A program made the translations under genes and the position numbers. DNA of 64,000 nt from Streptomyces sp. Alt3 (GTDB lineage: Bacteria > Actinomycetota > Actinomycetes > Streptomycetales > Streptomycetaceae). The stretch covers positions 7,068,001 to 7,132,000 of the forward strand of contig NZ_CP120983.1 in NCBI RefSeq assembly GCF_030719215.1, in the 5' to 3' direction. Shown here one piece after another: positions 8,693 through 17,769 of this stretch. Within the stretch, counting starts at the first letter, position 1. Every line of letters starts with the position of its first letter. Below the pieces are notes generated by a model. That model searched no databases. It had not been told where the DNA came from and saw only the letters and a list, made by a program, of their open reading frames with translations.

Positions 8693-9731
8693 CGCTCAGC
8701 CCTTCCACGTACACGGCCTTCTCCAGCTCCGAGAGCTCCGGTGCGGCCGGGATCTGCTTCTGTCCCGCCAGGAACTCCGCCGCGCTGTGCAGGTTCTCCG
8801 CCAGGTTGCCGACCTTCCCGGGGCGGCCCAGCCACTTGTCGTCGGCCTGTTCGGCCGGCTTGAGGAAGATGCCCTGCTTCAGCTGGGCGGCGGCGTCCTC
8901 GGGGCTGATTCCGAGCTGCTTGCCGACGGCCTCGGCGGCGGCCGGCGGATCGTCGTGGATCAGGTCCAGGGCCTGCGCCTGGGCCTTGCGCCAGGCCGCG
9001 ATCACCTCGGGCTGCTTGTCGATGAAGGCGGTGGACGCCACTCCGAGGTCGAGGGTGGGCTTGTCGGCCGCGGCCAGTTCCCGGCTGGAGAGCAGGGTCT
9101 TGCCGGTCTTCCCGAGCTCGTCGAGCGTGGGCAGCCAGACGTAGGCCGCGTCGATGTCCCCGCGTGACCAGGCCGCGACGATGTCCTGCGGTTCGAGGTC
9201 GAGCAGATCGACCTTCGACGCGTCCACGCCCGCCTTGTCGAGCGCGGCGAGCAGACTGTAGTGCGAGGTCGAGCTGAAGGGGGTGGCAACCTTGCGGCCC
9301 GCCAGGTCCCCGAGGTCCTTCACGCCGGCGCCGTCCCGCGCCACCAGCGCCTCGTTGTCACCGGCGACATCCAGCACCCAGGTCACCCGGTACGGGATGT
9401 TCAGCGGCTCGGACAGACCGCGCGCCACCGGGCTGGAGCCGATCGCGGCGAGATCGACCGAGCCCGCGACGAAGGCGGTGTTGATGCTGGCGCCGGAGTC
9501 GAACTTGATCCACTTGATCGTGTGGTCCGGCAGGGCCTTCTCCAGCAGGCCCTTCTCCTTCACGATCAGGTCGCCGCTGGGGAAGGCCTGATAACCGATC
9601 CGGATCGTCCTGCCGTCGCCCTGGTCGTCACCGCCTCCGCCGCCTCCCGTCCCGCAGGCGGTGACGACGACGAGTGCTCCCAGAGCCGCGACGAGCATGG
9701 AGGCGCGGCGCAGACCGCGTGTTCCGGGCAT
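8676..9731 (-). CDS. ssuA: Sulfonate-binding lipoprotein of the ABC transporter
   Basis: Extracellular solute-binding protein of about 351 residues that delivers sulfonates to the permease. The N-terminus has basic residues, a hydrophobic stretch and the lipobox VTAC followed by a Gly-rich tether, so it is anchored through a lipidated Cys. The mature part (RIGYQAFPSGDLIVKEKGLL, then GSSPVARG) matches the SsuA/TauA NMT1-like family. The ATG at 9731 has GAAGGA ten bases upstream; an upstream in-frame start at 9815 lacks one. The permease gene lies 65 bases before it. Confidence 0.93.
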   Translation of the reverse strand: MPGTRGLRRASMLVAALGALVVVTACGTGGGGGGDDQGDGRTIRIGYQAFPSGDLIVKEKGLLEKALPDHTIKWIKFDSGASINTAFVAGSVDLAAIGSSPVARGLSEPLNIPYRVTWVLDVAGDNEALVARDGAGVKDLGDLAGRKVATPFSSTSHYSLLAALDKAGVDASKVDLLDLEPQDIVAAWSRGDIDAAYVWLPTLDELGKTGKTLLSSRELAAADKPTLDLGVASTAFIDKQPEVIAAWRKAQAQALDLIHDDPPAAAEAVGKQLGISPEDAAAQLKQGIFLKPAEQADDKWLGRPGKVGNLAENLHSAAEFLAGQKQIPAAPELSELEKAVYVEGLSDAVSG

Positions 9732-9796
9732 GGTGTGGTCCTTCGTTCGGTGATCGAGGGGCATGGCGGGTGGGGCGGCGGTGCGGTGCCCGGTGG

Positions 9797-10680
9797 TCAC
9801 GACAGCCGGCGCCACGGAGCGAGCCGGTTCTCGGCGCCCCGCAGCAGGGCGTCGATCAGCAGGCCGGAGACGCCGATCGCGAAGAGTCCGAGTACGACCA
9901 CGTCGGACTGGTTGTAGCGCTGGGCGTCACGGATCATGCCGCCGATGCCGGGCAGTCCGTTGACGGTCTCGGCGGCGACCACCGAGGAGTAGGCGATGCC
10001 GAACGCCAGCCGGACGCCGACCAGGATCTCCGGCAGCGCGGACGGCAGGACGACGGACGCCACCACCTGCGAGCGTCGGGCCCCTATGGCCCGTGCCGCC
10101 TCCACCAGCGAGGCGGGCGCGGAGGCGACGGCGGACGCGGTGGCCACGGCCACGGGTGGCATGGCGGCGATCGCCAGCAGCCACAGCTTGGGCGCCTCGT
10201 CGATGCCGAACCAGATGATCAGCAGGCTGAAGTAGGCGAGCGGCGGCAGGGTCCGGAGGAATGCCACCGCCGGTTCGAACACCACGCGTACCCACGGCAG
10301 TGTGCCCATCAGGATCCCGGCCACCAGACCGGCCAGGACACCGGCGCCCGCGCCGATGGCTATCCGGCGCAGACTGATGCCGAGGTGCTCGATCAAGGTG
10401 TGGCCCTGGTAGCCGCGCACCCCGTCATGGGTGCCCGACGTCGTGACGAGTGCGTCCCAGACGGCCGAGGGCGGCGGCACGAGCAGCGGTGACCACAGCC
10501 GGAGCGCGGTCACGAGCTGCCACAGGGCGAGCAGCACGACCAGCGCGACCAGCCGCAGCCCGGCCCGGCGCAGCCGCGCGGTCCTCTCCGGCGATCGGCG
10601 GCGCGCCGGGCGCGCGGGGGCGGGTCCGGGGAGAGGGCCGGGCCTGACGGCTGCTTCTCCGTGGTGGTGGACGTGGTCAT
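9797..10680 (-). CDS. ssuC: Sulfonate ABC transporter permease, apparent 5' frameshift
   Basis: Inner-membrane permease with about six membrane segments and the EAA-type cytoplasmic loop (VEAARAIGARRSQVV). The conserved reading frame has no credible start near the expected N-terminus. A well-placed ATG at 10680 with GGAG upstream opens a different frame (MTTSTTTEKQPSG) with nearly all third positions G or C until about 10610; the permease frame then takes over that property. Joining them requires one missing base (or two extra) in the C/G-rich run at about 10600-10625. The interval is 884 bases, not a multiple of three. It may be a base-calling error or a real lesion. Confidence 0.85.
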
Positions 10681-10957
10681 GGGCGGGCTCCGTCGAGAGG
10701 TGCCGCGGAGACCCGGCCGCCGGGCGGCGGACGGGCGTGCGGCAGGGGACGCGGGGCGCGCGGACGACGGCGCCCGCGGGCAACGGGGGAGGGACCCCGC
10801 AGAACGCGTGCGGCCGGACGCCGGGAAGGGACGGAAACGTCCGGTCCGGATCGGGTGCGGGTTCTGGAGGGGGCCGCCGGCTCACCCGAGGGGTGGCCGG
10901 AAGGCGGGCGGACGATGCCGCACAGTTCTGGAAGCGCTCAGCGCTGCCGGGCCAGGC

Positions 10958-11029
10958 TCAACAGGAGCAGCTGGTCACACGGCAGAGATCGATGCTGAGA
11001 CGCTCCTTCAGGAACTGGTCGCTGATCAC
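10958..11029 (-). CDS. Cys-rich leader peptide of the sulfonate operon
   Basis: A 23-codon ORF starting with GTG and ending with TGA, about 280 bases upstream of the ssuC start. It encodes a peptide whose second half reads LSIDLCRVTSCSC. The HIDLCRV-like core followed by clustered Cys is characteristic of short actinobacterial leader peptides found before sulfur assimilation and uptake genes; they are thought to sense cysteine supply by ribosome stalling. No good RBS is seen, and an AT-rich TAGAAAAT lies just upstream, so leaderless translation is possible. The remaining DNA from 10681 to 11286 shows no other supported gene. Confidence 0.75.
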   Translation of the reverse strand: MISDQFLKERLSIDLCRVTSCSC

Positions 11030-11286
11030 GGGAATTTTCTAACACAGGCTCAAGGCGGGCACCAGGGGCTGTCCGCGTCCTGGTACGGACCGGAGCGGTG
11101 CGCCGCCCGCCGGACCGCCGCCCGCCGGACCGCTGAGGGGAACAGCGGAGGAGGGCGCGGACGGCAACGGGCGGGGAGGGAATCCCGGGGCCTGACGGGC
11201 GGGATCGCGTGAACCGTAATGATCCCGTGAGGCTTTGGGGCGCACTGCGGCGAGGAAGTGGCGCCGGGCATGGCAGGCTTGGGGGC

Positions 11287-11970
11287 ATGGCCCAGATCAA
11301 CCCCAGCATCCTGTCCGCCGACTTCGCACGCCTCGCCGAGGAGGCGAAGGCCGTGGAAGGCGCCGACTGGCTCCATGTCGATGTCATGGACAACCATTTC
11401 GTGCCCAATCTGACGCTCGGCGTACCGATCGTGGAGGCGCTGAGCAAGGCCACGGACACCCCGCTGGACTGCCACCTCATGATCGAGGACGCGGACCGCT
11501 GGGCACCGCAGTACGTCGAGGCCGGTGCGGGCTCGGTCACCTTCCACGCGGAGGCCGCGGCGGCGCCCGTACGCCTGGCCCGGGAGATCAGGGCCAAGGG
11601 TGCCCGCGCCTCCATGGCGCTCAAGCCCGCCACGCCCATCGAGCCGTACGAGGACCTGCTCCCCGAGCTCGACATGTTGCTGATCATGACGGTGGAGCCG
11701 GGTTTCGGCGGCCAGGCGTTCCTCGACATCATGCTGCCGAAGATCCGCCGCACCCGTGAGCTGATCTCCAAGCACGGCCTCGAACTGTGGCTCCAGGTCG
11801 ACGGCGGGGTCTCCGCCACCACGATCGAGCGGTGTGCCGAGGCCGGCGCGGACGTGTTCGTCGCCGGCTCCGCGGTGTACGGGGCCGAGGACCCGGCAGA
11901 GGCGGTGCGGGCACTGCGCGCGCAGGCGGACACGGTCACCGCTTCCGCGCCCTGGGCGTGCGGCCACTGA
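11287..11970 (+). CDS. rpe: Ribulose-phosphate 3-epimerase
   Basis: Interconverts ribulose 5-phosphate and xylulose 5-phosphate in the pentose phosphate pathway. The 227-residue TIM barrel shows the start INPSILSADFARL, the metal and catalytic segment HVDVMDNHFVPN, the EPGFGGQ loop and the VDGGVS phosphate site. It begins at the ATG with a G-rich region upstream. It stands alone between the sulfonate operon and the SorC regulator. Confidence 0.97.
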   Translation: MAQINPSILSADFARLAEEAKAVEGADWLHVDVMDNHFVPNLTLGVPIVEALSKATDTPLDCHLMIEDADRWAPQYVEAGAGSVTFHAEAAAAPVRLAREIRAKGARASMALKPATPIEPYEDLLPELDMLLIMTVEPGFGGQAFLDIMLPKIRRTRELISKHGLELWLQVDGGVSATTIERCAEAGADVFVAGSAVYGAEDPAEAVRALRAQADTVTASAPWACGH

Positions 11971-12072
11971 ACAAAGCTCAGATGAACGCGGCCCGACGGG
12001 CCTGATCAAGCAACGCCGGATCTGACAGGATGAACGGCGTACGAGCGTGTGAACAGCAGTGAGGAGATCGCG

Positions 12073-13095
12073 GTGTCTGGCATCTCGGCGGGTCGGTCAG
12101 CCATGCGGATGGGACCCGCGGAGCTGGTGCAGGCGGCGGCCATGGCCCGCCGGTTCTACCTGGAGGGCAAGTCGAAGATCCAGATCGCCGAGGAGTTCGG
12201 CGTCAGCCGCTTCAAGGTGGCCCGGGTCCTGGAGACGGCCCTCGAGCGTGATCTCGTACGGATCGAGATCCGGGTACCGGCGGAGCTGGACGCGGAGCGC
12301 TCCGACGCGCTCCGGGCGCGCTACGGCCTGCGGCACGCTGTCGTGGTCGAATCCCCGGCGGAGGAGCAGGACGACGCCGCCGACCCGGAGAACCTCGGTG
12401 AGGTGGCTGCCGAGCTGCTCGGCGAGCTGGTCGACGAGGGCGACGTGCTGGGCCTGGCCTGGGGCCGCTCCACGATCCACATGGCGGCGGCCCTCGACCG
12501 GCTGCCCCCGTGCACGGTCGTGCAGCTGACCGGCGTGTACGACGCGGGTACGGCCGAGCGCGGTTCGGTCGAGGCTGTCCGCCGCGCCGCGCAGGTGTCC
12601 GGCGGAGAGGCGCATCCCATCTACGCCCCGATGCTGCTGCCCGACCCGGCGACGGCGGCCGCACTGCGTCATCAGACGGGGATCGCCCGCGCTTTCGAGT
12701 ACTTCGACAAGGTGACGGTCGCGGCGGTCTCCATCGGATCGTGGGAGCCCGGCATCTCCACCGTCCACGACATGCTCTCGGACGAGGAGCGTGCCCACTA
12801 CGCCTCGCTCGGAGTGGCGGCGGAGATGTCCGCGCACCTCTTCGACACGAACGGTCGGCGGGTCGGCAGGGACCTCGGCGAGCGGTGCATCACCGTGGAG
12901 GCCGACCGGCTGCGCCGGATCCCCGAGGTGGTCGCCATCGCCGGAGGACAGCGCAAGGCGGCGGCGATCGGCGCGGTGCTGCGCTCCGGGCTGGTCACCA
13001 GCCTGGTCACGGACACCGCGGCGGCCGACTACCTGCTCACGGAGTCGCCCGCCGGACAGCGGCCGGCGCTGGAGCGGGCCGACCCCGACAACTGA
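12073..13095 (+). CDS. SorC/DeoR-type sugar-responsive transcriptional regulator
   Basis: A 340-residue regulator with an N-terminal helix-turn-helix near residues 35-60 (KIQIAEEFGVSRFKVARVL) and a C-terminal phosphosugar-binding domain of the SorC family (LAWGRSTIHMAAAL, later VVAIAGGQRKAAAI). It probably responds to a phosphorylated sugar. I chose the GTG at 12073 because GAGGAG lies six bases upstream; the frame also opens at GTG 12049. No target is evident, although rpe is the nearest sugar-phosphate gene. Confidence 0.88.
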   Translation: MSGISAGRSAMRMGPAELVQAAAMARRFYLEGKSKIQIAEEFGVSRFKVARVLETALERDLVRIEIRVPAELDAERSDALRARYGLRHAVVVESPAEEQDDAADPENLGEVAAELLGELVDEGDVLGLAWGRSTIHMAAALDRLPPCTVVQLTGVYDAGTAERGSVEAVRRAAQVSGGEAHPIYAPMLLPDPATAAALRHQTGIARAFEYFDKVTVAAVSIGSWEPGISTVHDMLSDEERAHYASLGVAAEMSAHLFDTNGRRVGRDLGERCITVEADRLRRIPEVVAIAGGQRKAAAIGAVLRSGLVTSLVTDTAAADYLLTESPAGQRPALERADPDN

Positions 13096-13131
13096 CCCGG
13101 GGCGTCGCGGCCGGCCTGGCACGGACCGATG

Positions 13132-13174
13132 ACGACGGAGGCCGGGCACCGCACGGGTGCCCGGCCTCCGTCGT
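13132..13174. terminator. Bidirectional hairpin between SorC regulator and terpene synthase
   Basis: Perfect 19-bp arms (13132-13150 and 13156-13174) with a 5-base loop, lying between the convergent stops at 13095 and 13181. Confidence 0.85.
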
Positions 13175-13180
13175 GTCCGG

Positions 13181-14233
13181 TCAGAGGCCGTTGCCCGCGC
13201 CCAGCCGCGCGTGGTCCTCGCTCACGCCGAGGACGGACTCCTCCAGATAGGCCCCGGGCTCCGCGTACTGGCTGACGTCCGCCGGGTTGTAGCGGGGGGT
13301 CTGCCGCGACCAGTCCAGGTTCCCGCGCATCCAGCTCCGCATCCCGTCGAGATAGGGCACGAGCAGGTCCGCCAGTTCCGGGTACAGGCCGAGCAGCTCG
13401 CTCTCGGCCGTGAGGAACCGCTCCGTCTCGGTGGCGATCTCGTCGCATACGTGTTCGAGCGCCTGCTGCTTGTCGTAGCCACGGTGGTGGCGGACCAGGT
13501 GGACGAGGTTGTGGATCTCGCCCAGCACCTGCTCCTTCTCGTAGGAATACACGTCGTTCGCCCAGCACACGACGTTGCAGGACGCCTCCAGTGCCGTGAT
13601 GAACCGGGCGTCGTTGTGGACCGACTCGGGCGCCCCGATGCCGGCCACGATCTCTATGAGGTCCATGCAGACATGGATGGCCCCGGTGTGCCGGCGCTTG
13701 GCGATGTACACGGCCTCGGGCGGCACTACCCCGTCCGCCCGGTTCCCCGCCTCCCAGGTGGTGGCGGTCGTCAGGTAGGTCATGAGGTGCCAGGTGAAAC
13801 GGGTGCGCCAGTGGGCGGCGGCCTGCGGAACTGTACGTTCCCACAGGTCCGCCAGGGCGACCAGTGCTGCGGGGGTCTCCTCGTCCGGGGTGGGGGCGGG
13901 GGCCCTGCCCTCGACCACGGCGCGCATCCGCTCCACCACGTCGCGTACGCGGTCGGGGCTGCGCCCAAGATGCCCGTCGTCCAGCTGGTCGTCGACCAGG
14001 AACAGCCAGACGAACCAGTCGGCGACCAGATCCAGGTGCTCACTGTTCGCCGTCGGATGGACCATGCCCACGAAGGCGCCGAAGTCGGCCTGCTCGAAGC
14101 GTCGTCTGGCCGATTCCCGGTGCACCAGGCCGGTGCGCCGTGTCCAGGCGTCGAGGTGCTCGCGGGTGTGACTCACGTGCGGATTGCTCCGCTGAGGGAA
14201 CGGGCAGTAGATATCGGGTAGTTCGCTCTCCAC
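13181..14233 (-). CDS. Class I sesquiterpene synthase, product unknown
   Basis: A 350-residue bacterial terpene cyclase expected to ionise farnesyl diphosphate and cyclise it in the cytosol. The aspartate-rich motif DDQLDDG starts at residue 81, and the second metal motif NDVYSYEKE gives N226, S230 and E234. An RRHTG segment near 180 fits the diphosphate sensor. The length is normal. It is monocistronic, with no P450 or prenyltransferase beside it, so the hydrocarbon or alcohol is probably released directly. It resembles the eudesmane and caryolanol group broadly, but I cannot assign a product. Confidence 0.88.
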   Translation of the reverse strand: MESELPDIYCPFPQRSNPHVSHTREHLDAWTRRTGLVHRESARRRFEQADFGAFVGMVHPTANSEHLDLVADWFVWLFLVDDQLDDGHLGRSPDRVRDVVERMRAVVEGRAPAPTPDEETPAALVALADLWERTVPQAAAHWRTRFTWHLMTYLTTATTWEAGNRADGVVPPEAVYIAKRRHTGAIHVCMDLIEIVAGIGAPESVHNDARFITALEASCNVVCWANDVYSYEKEQVLGEIHNLVHLVRHHRGYDKQQALEHVCDEIATETERFLTAESELLGLYPELADLLVPYLDGMRSWMRGNLDWSRQTPRYNPADVSQYAEPGAYLEESVLGVSEDHARLGAGNGL

Positions 14234-14357
14234 AGGCGGTCCCCATCCTCTCCGGCCGAACGCATGACAGGTGTTCCGGGCTCGTGGGCGGCGTCGCGCC
14301 TACCGCGAGGACCTGCGGATTTGAAGCTACCTGACCCCTCGTCACCCGGTCCAGGGA

Positions 14358-14369
14358 TCGTGATCACGA
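14358..14369. promoter_or_regulatory. Palindrome between terpene synthase and guaB1
   Basis: TCGTGATCACGA is a perfect 12-base palindrome, and a half-copy ATCGTG follows nine bases later. It sits about 125 bases upstream of the terpene synthase start and 155 bases upstream of guaB1. It could be an operator for either divergent gene. Confidence 0.35.
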
Positions 14370-14525
14370 ACGAGCGAATCGTGTTCGGGTAGGGTCCATG
14401 GGTAAGGCAGGTTCCACTTGCCCGGCCCCCGGGCAGCCTCCTTGGAGGAACTGACGAACGCGGGGGCTCATTGCTGTGTCTTCGTGGAAACGACCTGCAC
14501 CGTTTCGTATGAAAAAATGGTTCTT

Positions 14526-15992
14526 ATGCGTTTTCTTGAGCCCGGAACCGGTCGCTACACGACCTCTCCCTCGGTCCCCTACGACCTCACGTACGACGAT
14601 GTCTTCATGGTCCCCGGCCGTTCCGCGGTCGGGTCCCGGCAGGCCGTGGATCTCTCCTCGCCGGACGGCAGCGGCACCACCATCCCGCTCGTCGTGGCGA
14701 ACATGACCGCCATCGCGGGCCGCCGGATGGCCGAAACCATCGCCCGCCGCGGCGGCCTCGTCGTGATCCCCCAGGACATCCCGATCGAGGTCGTCACCGA
14801 GGTCATCGGCTGGGTCAAGAAGCGCCACCTCGTGCTCGACACGCCGATCGTGCTGGCCCCCGGCCAGACCGTCGCCGACGCGCTCTCCCTCCTGCACAAG
14901 CGGGCTCACGGGGCCGGCGTCGTCGTGGACGCCGAGAGCCGTCCTGTCGGGGTCGTCACCGACCACGACCTGACCGGCGTGGACCGCTTCACCCAGCTGT
15001 CCGAGGTCATGTCCAAGGACCTCGTGGTGCTCGACGCGGACATCGACCCGCGGGAGGCCTTCAACAAGCTCGACGGCGCCAACCGCAAGCTCGCCCCGGC
15101 GGTCGACGCGGACGGCCGCCTCGTCGGCATCCTCACCCGTAAGGCCGCACTGCGGGCGACGCTGTACACCCCCGCGACGGACGCGGACGGCAAGCTGCGG
15201 ATCGCGGCGGCCGTCGGCATCAACGGTGATGTGGCGGGCAAGGCCAAGCAGCTCCTCGACGCAGGTGTCGACACCCTCGTCGTGGACACCGCGCACGGCC
15301 ACCAGGAATCCATGATCAGCGCGGTCGCCGCCGTCCGGGCACTCGACCCGGCCGTGCCGATCGTCGCGGGCAACGTCGTGGCGGCCGAGGGCGTGCGGGA
15401 CCTGATCGAGGCCGGCGCAGACATCATCAAGGTCGGTGTGGGTCCGGGCGCGATGTGCACCACGCGCATGATGACCGGGGTCGGCAGGCCCCAGTTCTCC
15501 GCCGTGCTGGAGTGCGCCGCCGAGGCGAGGAAGCACGGCAAGCACGTCTGGGCCGACGGAGGCGTCCGGCACCCGCGCGACGTGGCGATGGCGCTCGCCG
15601 CAGGTGCGTCCAACGTCATGATCGGTTCCTGGTTCGCCGGTACGTACGAGTCGCCCGGAGACCTCCAGCAGTCCGCCGACGGGCGCTACTACAAGGAGTC
15701 GTTCGGGATGGCCTCGGCGCGTGCGGTCCGCAACCGTACGTCGGAGGAGTCCGCCTACGACCGTGCGCGCAAGGGTCTGTTCGAGGAGGGCATCTCCACC
15801 TCGCGGATGTTCCTCGACCCCACCCGTCCCGGTGTGGAGGACCTGATCGACTCGATCATCGCCGGTGTCCGCTCCTCCTGCACCTACGCGGGGGCGTCCT
15901 CGCTCGAGGAGTTCGCGGAGAAGGCGGTCGTCGGTGTGCAGAGCGCCGCCGGCTACGCGGAGGGCAAGCCGCTCCACGCCAGCTGGAGCTGA
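14526..15992 (+). CDS. guaB1: GuaB1-family IMP dehydrogenase-related protein (probable GMP reductase)
   Basis: A 488-residue TIM-barrel enzyme of the IMPDH/GMP reductase superfamily with two CBS domains inserted at about residues 95-210. The catalytic loop Cys is C311 in GAMCTTRMMTG, and the phosphate site contains GGVRHPRDVAMALA. Actinobacterial GuaB1 proteins of this type have been shown to act as GMP reductases, converting GMP to IMP for purine salvage, with CBS-mediated control by nucleotides. The start is uncertain: ATG 14526 gives the normal N-terminus, and there is no clear RBS. A TATGAA box at 14508 suggests a very short leader. Confidence 0.9.
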   Translation: MRFLEPGTGRYTTSPSVPYDLTYDDVFMVPGRSAVGSRQAVDLSSPDGSGTTIPLVVANMTAIAGRRMAETIARRGGLVVIPQDIPIEVVTEVIGWVKKRHLVLDTPIVLAPGQTVADALSLLHKRAHGAGVVVDAESRPVGVVTDHDLTGVDRFTQLSEVMSKDLVVLDADIDPREAFNKLDGANRKLAPAVDADGRLVGILTRKAALRATLYTPATDADGKLRIAAAVGINGDVAGKAKQLLDAGVDTLVVDTAHGHQESMISAVAAVRALDPAVPIVAGNVVAAEGVRDLIEAGADIIKVGVGPGAMCTTRMMTGVGRPQFSAVLECAAEARKHGKHVWADGGVRHPRDVAMALAAGASNVMIGSWFAGTYESPGDLQQSADGRYYKESFGMASARAVRNRTSEESAYDRARKGLFEEGISTSRMFLDPTRPGVEDLIDSIIAGVRSSCTYAGASSLEEFAEKAVVGVQSAAGYAEGKPLHASWS

Positions 15993-16023
15993 CGACGAGG
16001 GGGCCGTACGGGCTCGCACCACG

Positions 16024-16061
16024 GGTGCCCCTCCCCGGCGATCGCGCCGGGGAGGGGCACC
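16024..16061 (+). terminator. Hairpin terminator after guaB1
   Basis: Perfect 17-bp arms separated by the loop ATCG, 31 bases after the guaB1 stop. Confidence 0.85.
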
Positions 16062-16124
16062 TCTCGTCCGTGTGCCGAAGGATCGTGCGCGCCGGAACAC
16101 CCGCACCTGTGAGGACCCCTTCAA

Positions 16125-16147
16125 ACCCTTCAACTTGAATGAAGGGT
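16125..16147. promoter_or_regulatory. Inverted repeat upstream of the aldehyde dehydrogenase gene
   Basis: ACCCTTCA and TGAAGGGT form perfect 8-bp arms around a 7-base spacer. It lies in an unusually AT-rich patch 50 bases before the dehydrogenase start. It looks like a dimeric repressor site overlapping the promoter or early leader; the cognate regulator is not known, and the Lrp-type gene downstream is one candidate. Confidence 0.55.
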
Positions 16148-16154
16148 AAGTAAT

Positions 16155-16202
16155 ATGAGTCGCAATCAGGCTGCCCCCCTCTGCGGTAAAGGGATTCCAT
16201 GA
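16155..16202 (+). CDS. Possible 15-codon upstream ORF coupled to the dehydrogenase
   Basis: ATG at 16155 opens a 15-residue frame whose TGA overlaps the dehydrogenase ATG as ATGA. The peptide contains one Cys near its end and has no family resemblance. Such an overlap often gives translational coupling. There is no strong RBS before this ATG, so it may be accidental. Confidence 0.3.
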   Translation: MSRNQAAPLCGKGIP

Positions 16203-17659
16203 CTTCCTTCTTCACCGACCTGGCCCAGCAGTACATCGACGGCGAGTGGAGGCCGGGGAAGGGGTCCTGGGACATCATCGACTTCAACCCGTACAGCGGG
16301 GAGAAGCTCGCCTCGATCACCGTCGCGACGGCCGACGAGGTCGACCAGGCCTACCGGGCCGCCGAGCGGACCCAGCCGGAGTGGGCGGACACGAACCCGT
16401 ACGCCCGGCGGGCGGTGCTGGAGAAGGCGCTCCGCGTCGTCGAGGAGCGTGAGGACGAGATCGGCGAGGCGATCGTCGCCGAGCTCGGCGGCACCCGGCT
16501 CAAGGCGGGCTTCGAGCTGCACCTGGCCAAGGAGTTCCTGCGCGAGGCCGCCCAGCTCACGCTGCGGTCCACCGGGCAGATCCTCCCGTCTCCGACCGAG
16601 GGCAAGGAGAACCGCGTCTACCGGCTGCCCGCCGGCGTCGTGGGGGTCATCAGCCCCTTCAACTTCCCCTTCCTGCTGTCGCTGAAGTCGGTCGCTCCCG
16701 CGCTGGCCCTCGGCAACGCCGTCGTCCTCAAGCCGCACCAGAACACCCCGGTCTGCGGAGGCACACTGATCGCCAAGGTGTTCGAGGAGGCGGGCCTGCC
16801 CCCCGGGCTGCTGAACGTCGTGGTCACCGACATCGCGGAGATCGGCGACAGCCTGCTGGAGCACCCAGTCCCGCAGGTCATCTCCTTCACCGGCTCCGAC
16901 CGGATCGGCCGCCACGTCGCGCGGGTCTGCGCGGCCCACCTCAAGCGCGCGGTTCTCGAACTGGGCGGCAACAGCGCCCTGATCGTCCTGGACGACGCCG
17001 ACGTGGACTACGCCGTCGACGCGGCCGTCTTCAGCCGCTACATCCACCAGGGCCAGGTCTGCATGGCGGCCAACCGCATCCTGGTGGACCGCTCGGTGGA
17101 GCAGGAGTTCACCGAGAAGTTCGTCGCCAAGGTCGCCTCGCTGCGCGTCGGTGACCCGGCCGACCCCGCGACCCACATCGGCCCGCTGATCAGCTCCTCG
17201 CAGGCCGACGCGGTCTCCAGGCTCGTCGACGAGACCGTGGCGGCCGGTGCCACCGCACTGCTGCACGGCCGGGCCGAGGGCAATGTGGTCAGCCCGTCCG
17301 TGCTGACCGGCCTCGCCGCCGATTCCCCCGTCCTCCAGCAGGAGATCTTCGGGCCGGTTGCCCTGCTCGTCCCCTTCGACGGTGAGGACGAGGCCGTCCG
17401 GATCGCCAACGACACCCCCTACGGACTGAGCGGCGCGGTCCACACCGGCAACATCGAGCGCGGCGTACGGGTCGGGCAGCGGATCCGCACCGGCATGATC
17501 CACATCAACGACGGCACGGTCCACGACGAGCCCATCGTCCCCTTCGGCGGGGAGAAGAACTCCGGCCTCGGACGGCTGAACGGCGAGTCGATGCTGGAGG
17601 CGTTCACCACACAGAAGTGGATCTCGGTCCAGCACGGCCGCTCGCAGTTCCCCTTCTGA
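16199..17659 (+). CDS. NAD(P)-dependent aldehyde dehydrogenase
   Basis: A 486-residue member of the aldehyde dehydrogenase superfamily that oxidises an aldehyde to the acid. Visible features are SPFNFPFLLS, the general base E254 in LELGGNSA, the catalytic C288 in HQGQVCMAANR and the C-terminal PFGGEKNSGLGR. The sequence looks closest to aromatic (benzaldehyde or vanillin) dehydrogenases. It precedes the Lrp regulator and the davA-davB-like pair but has its own operator-like palindrome. A role in glutarate semialdehyde oxidation for lysine breakdown is possible from position alone and is not supported by the motif set. Confidence 0.92.
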   Translation: MTSFFTDLAQQYIDGEWRPGKGSWDIIDFNPYSGEKLASITVATADEVDQAYRAAERTQPEWADTNPYARRAVLEKALRVVEEREDEIGEAIVAELGGTRLKAGFELHLAKEFLREAAQLTLRSTGQILPSPTEGKENRVYRLPAGVVGVISPFNFPFLLSLKSVAPALALGNAVVLKPHQNTPVCGGTLIAKVFEEAGLPPGLLNVVVTDIAEIGDSLLEHPVPQVISFTGSDRIGRHVARVCAAHLKRAVLELGGNSALIVLDDADVDYAVDAAVFSRYIHQGQVCMAANRILVDRSVEQEFTEKFVAKVASLRVGDPADPATHIGPLISSSQADAVSRLVDETVAAGATALLHGRAEGNVVSPSVLTGLAADSPVLQQEIFGPVALLVPFDGEDEAVRIANDTPYGLSGAVHTGNIERGVRVGQRIRTGMIHINDGTVHDEPIVPFGGEKNSGLGRLNGESMLEAFTTQKWISVQHGRSQFPF

Positions 17660-17769
17660 CCGGACCCCGCCTGCGGTGAGCGCGCCCGGCGGGGCGGCCC
17701 GTGGTCTACTTCGGGGGCGGCATGTGCCGCCCCCGAAGCCCTCCGCCGCAGAAAAGTGATCCGCCCGAA

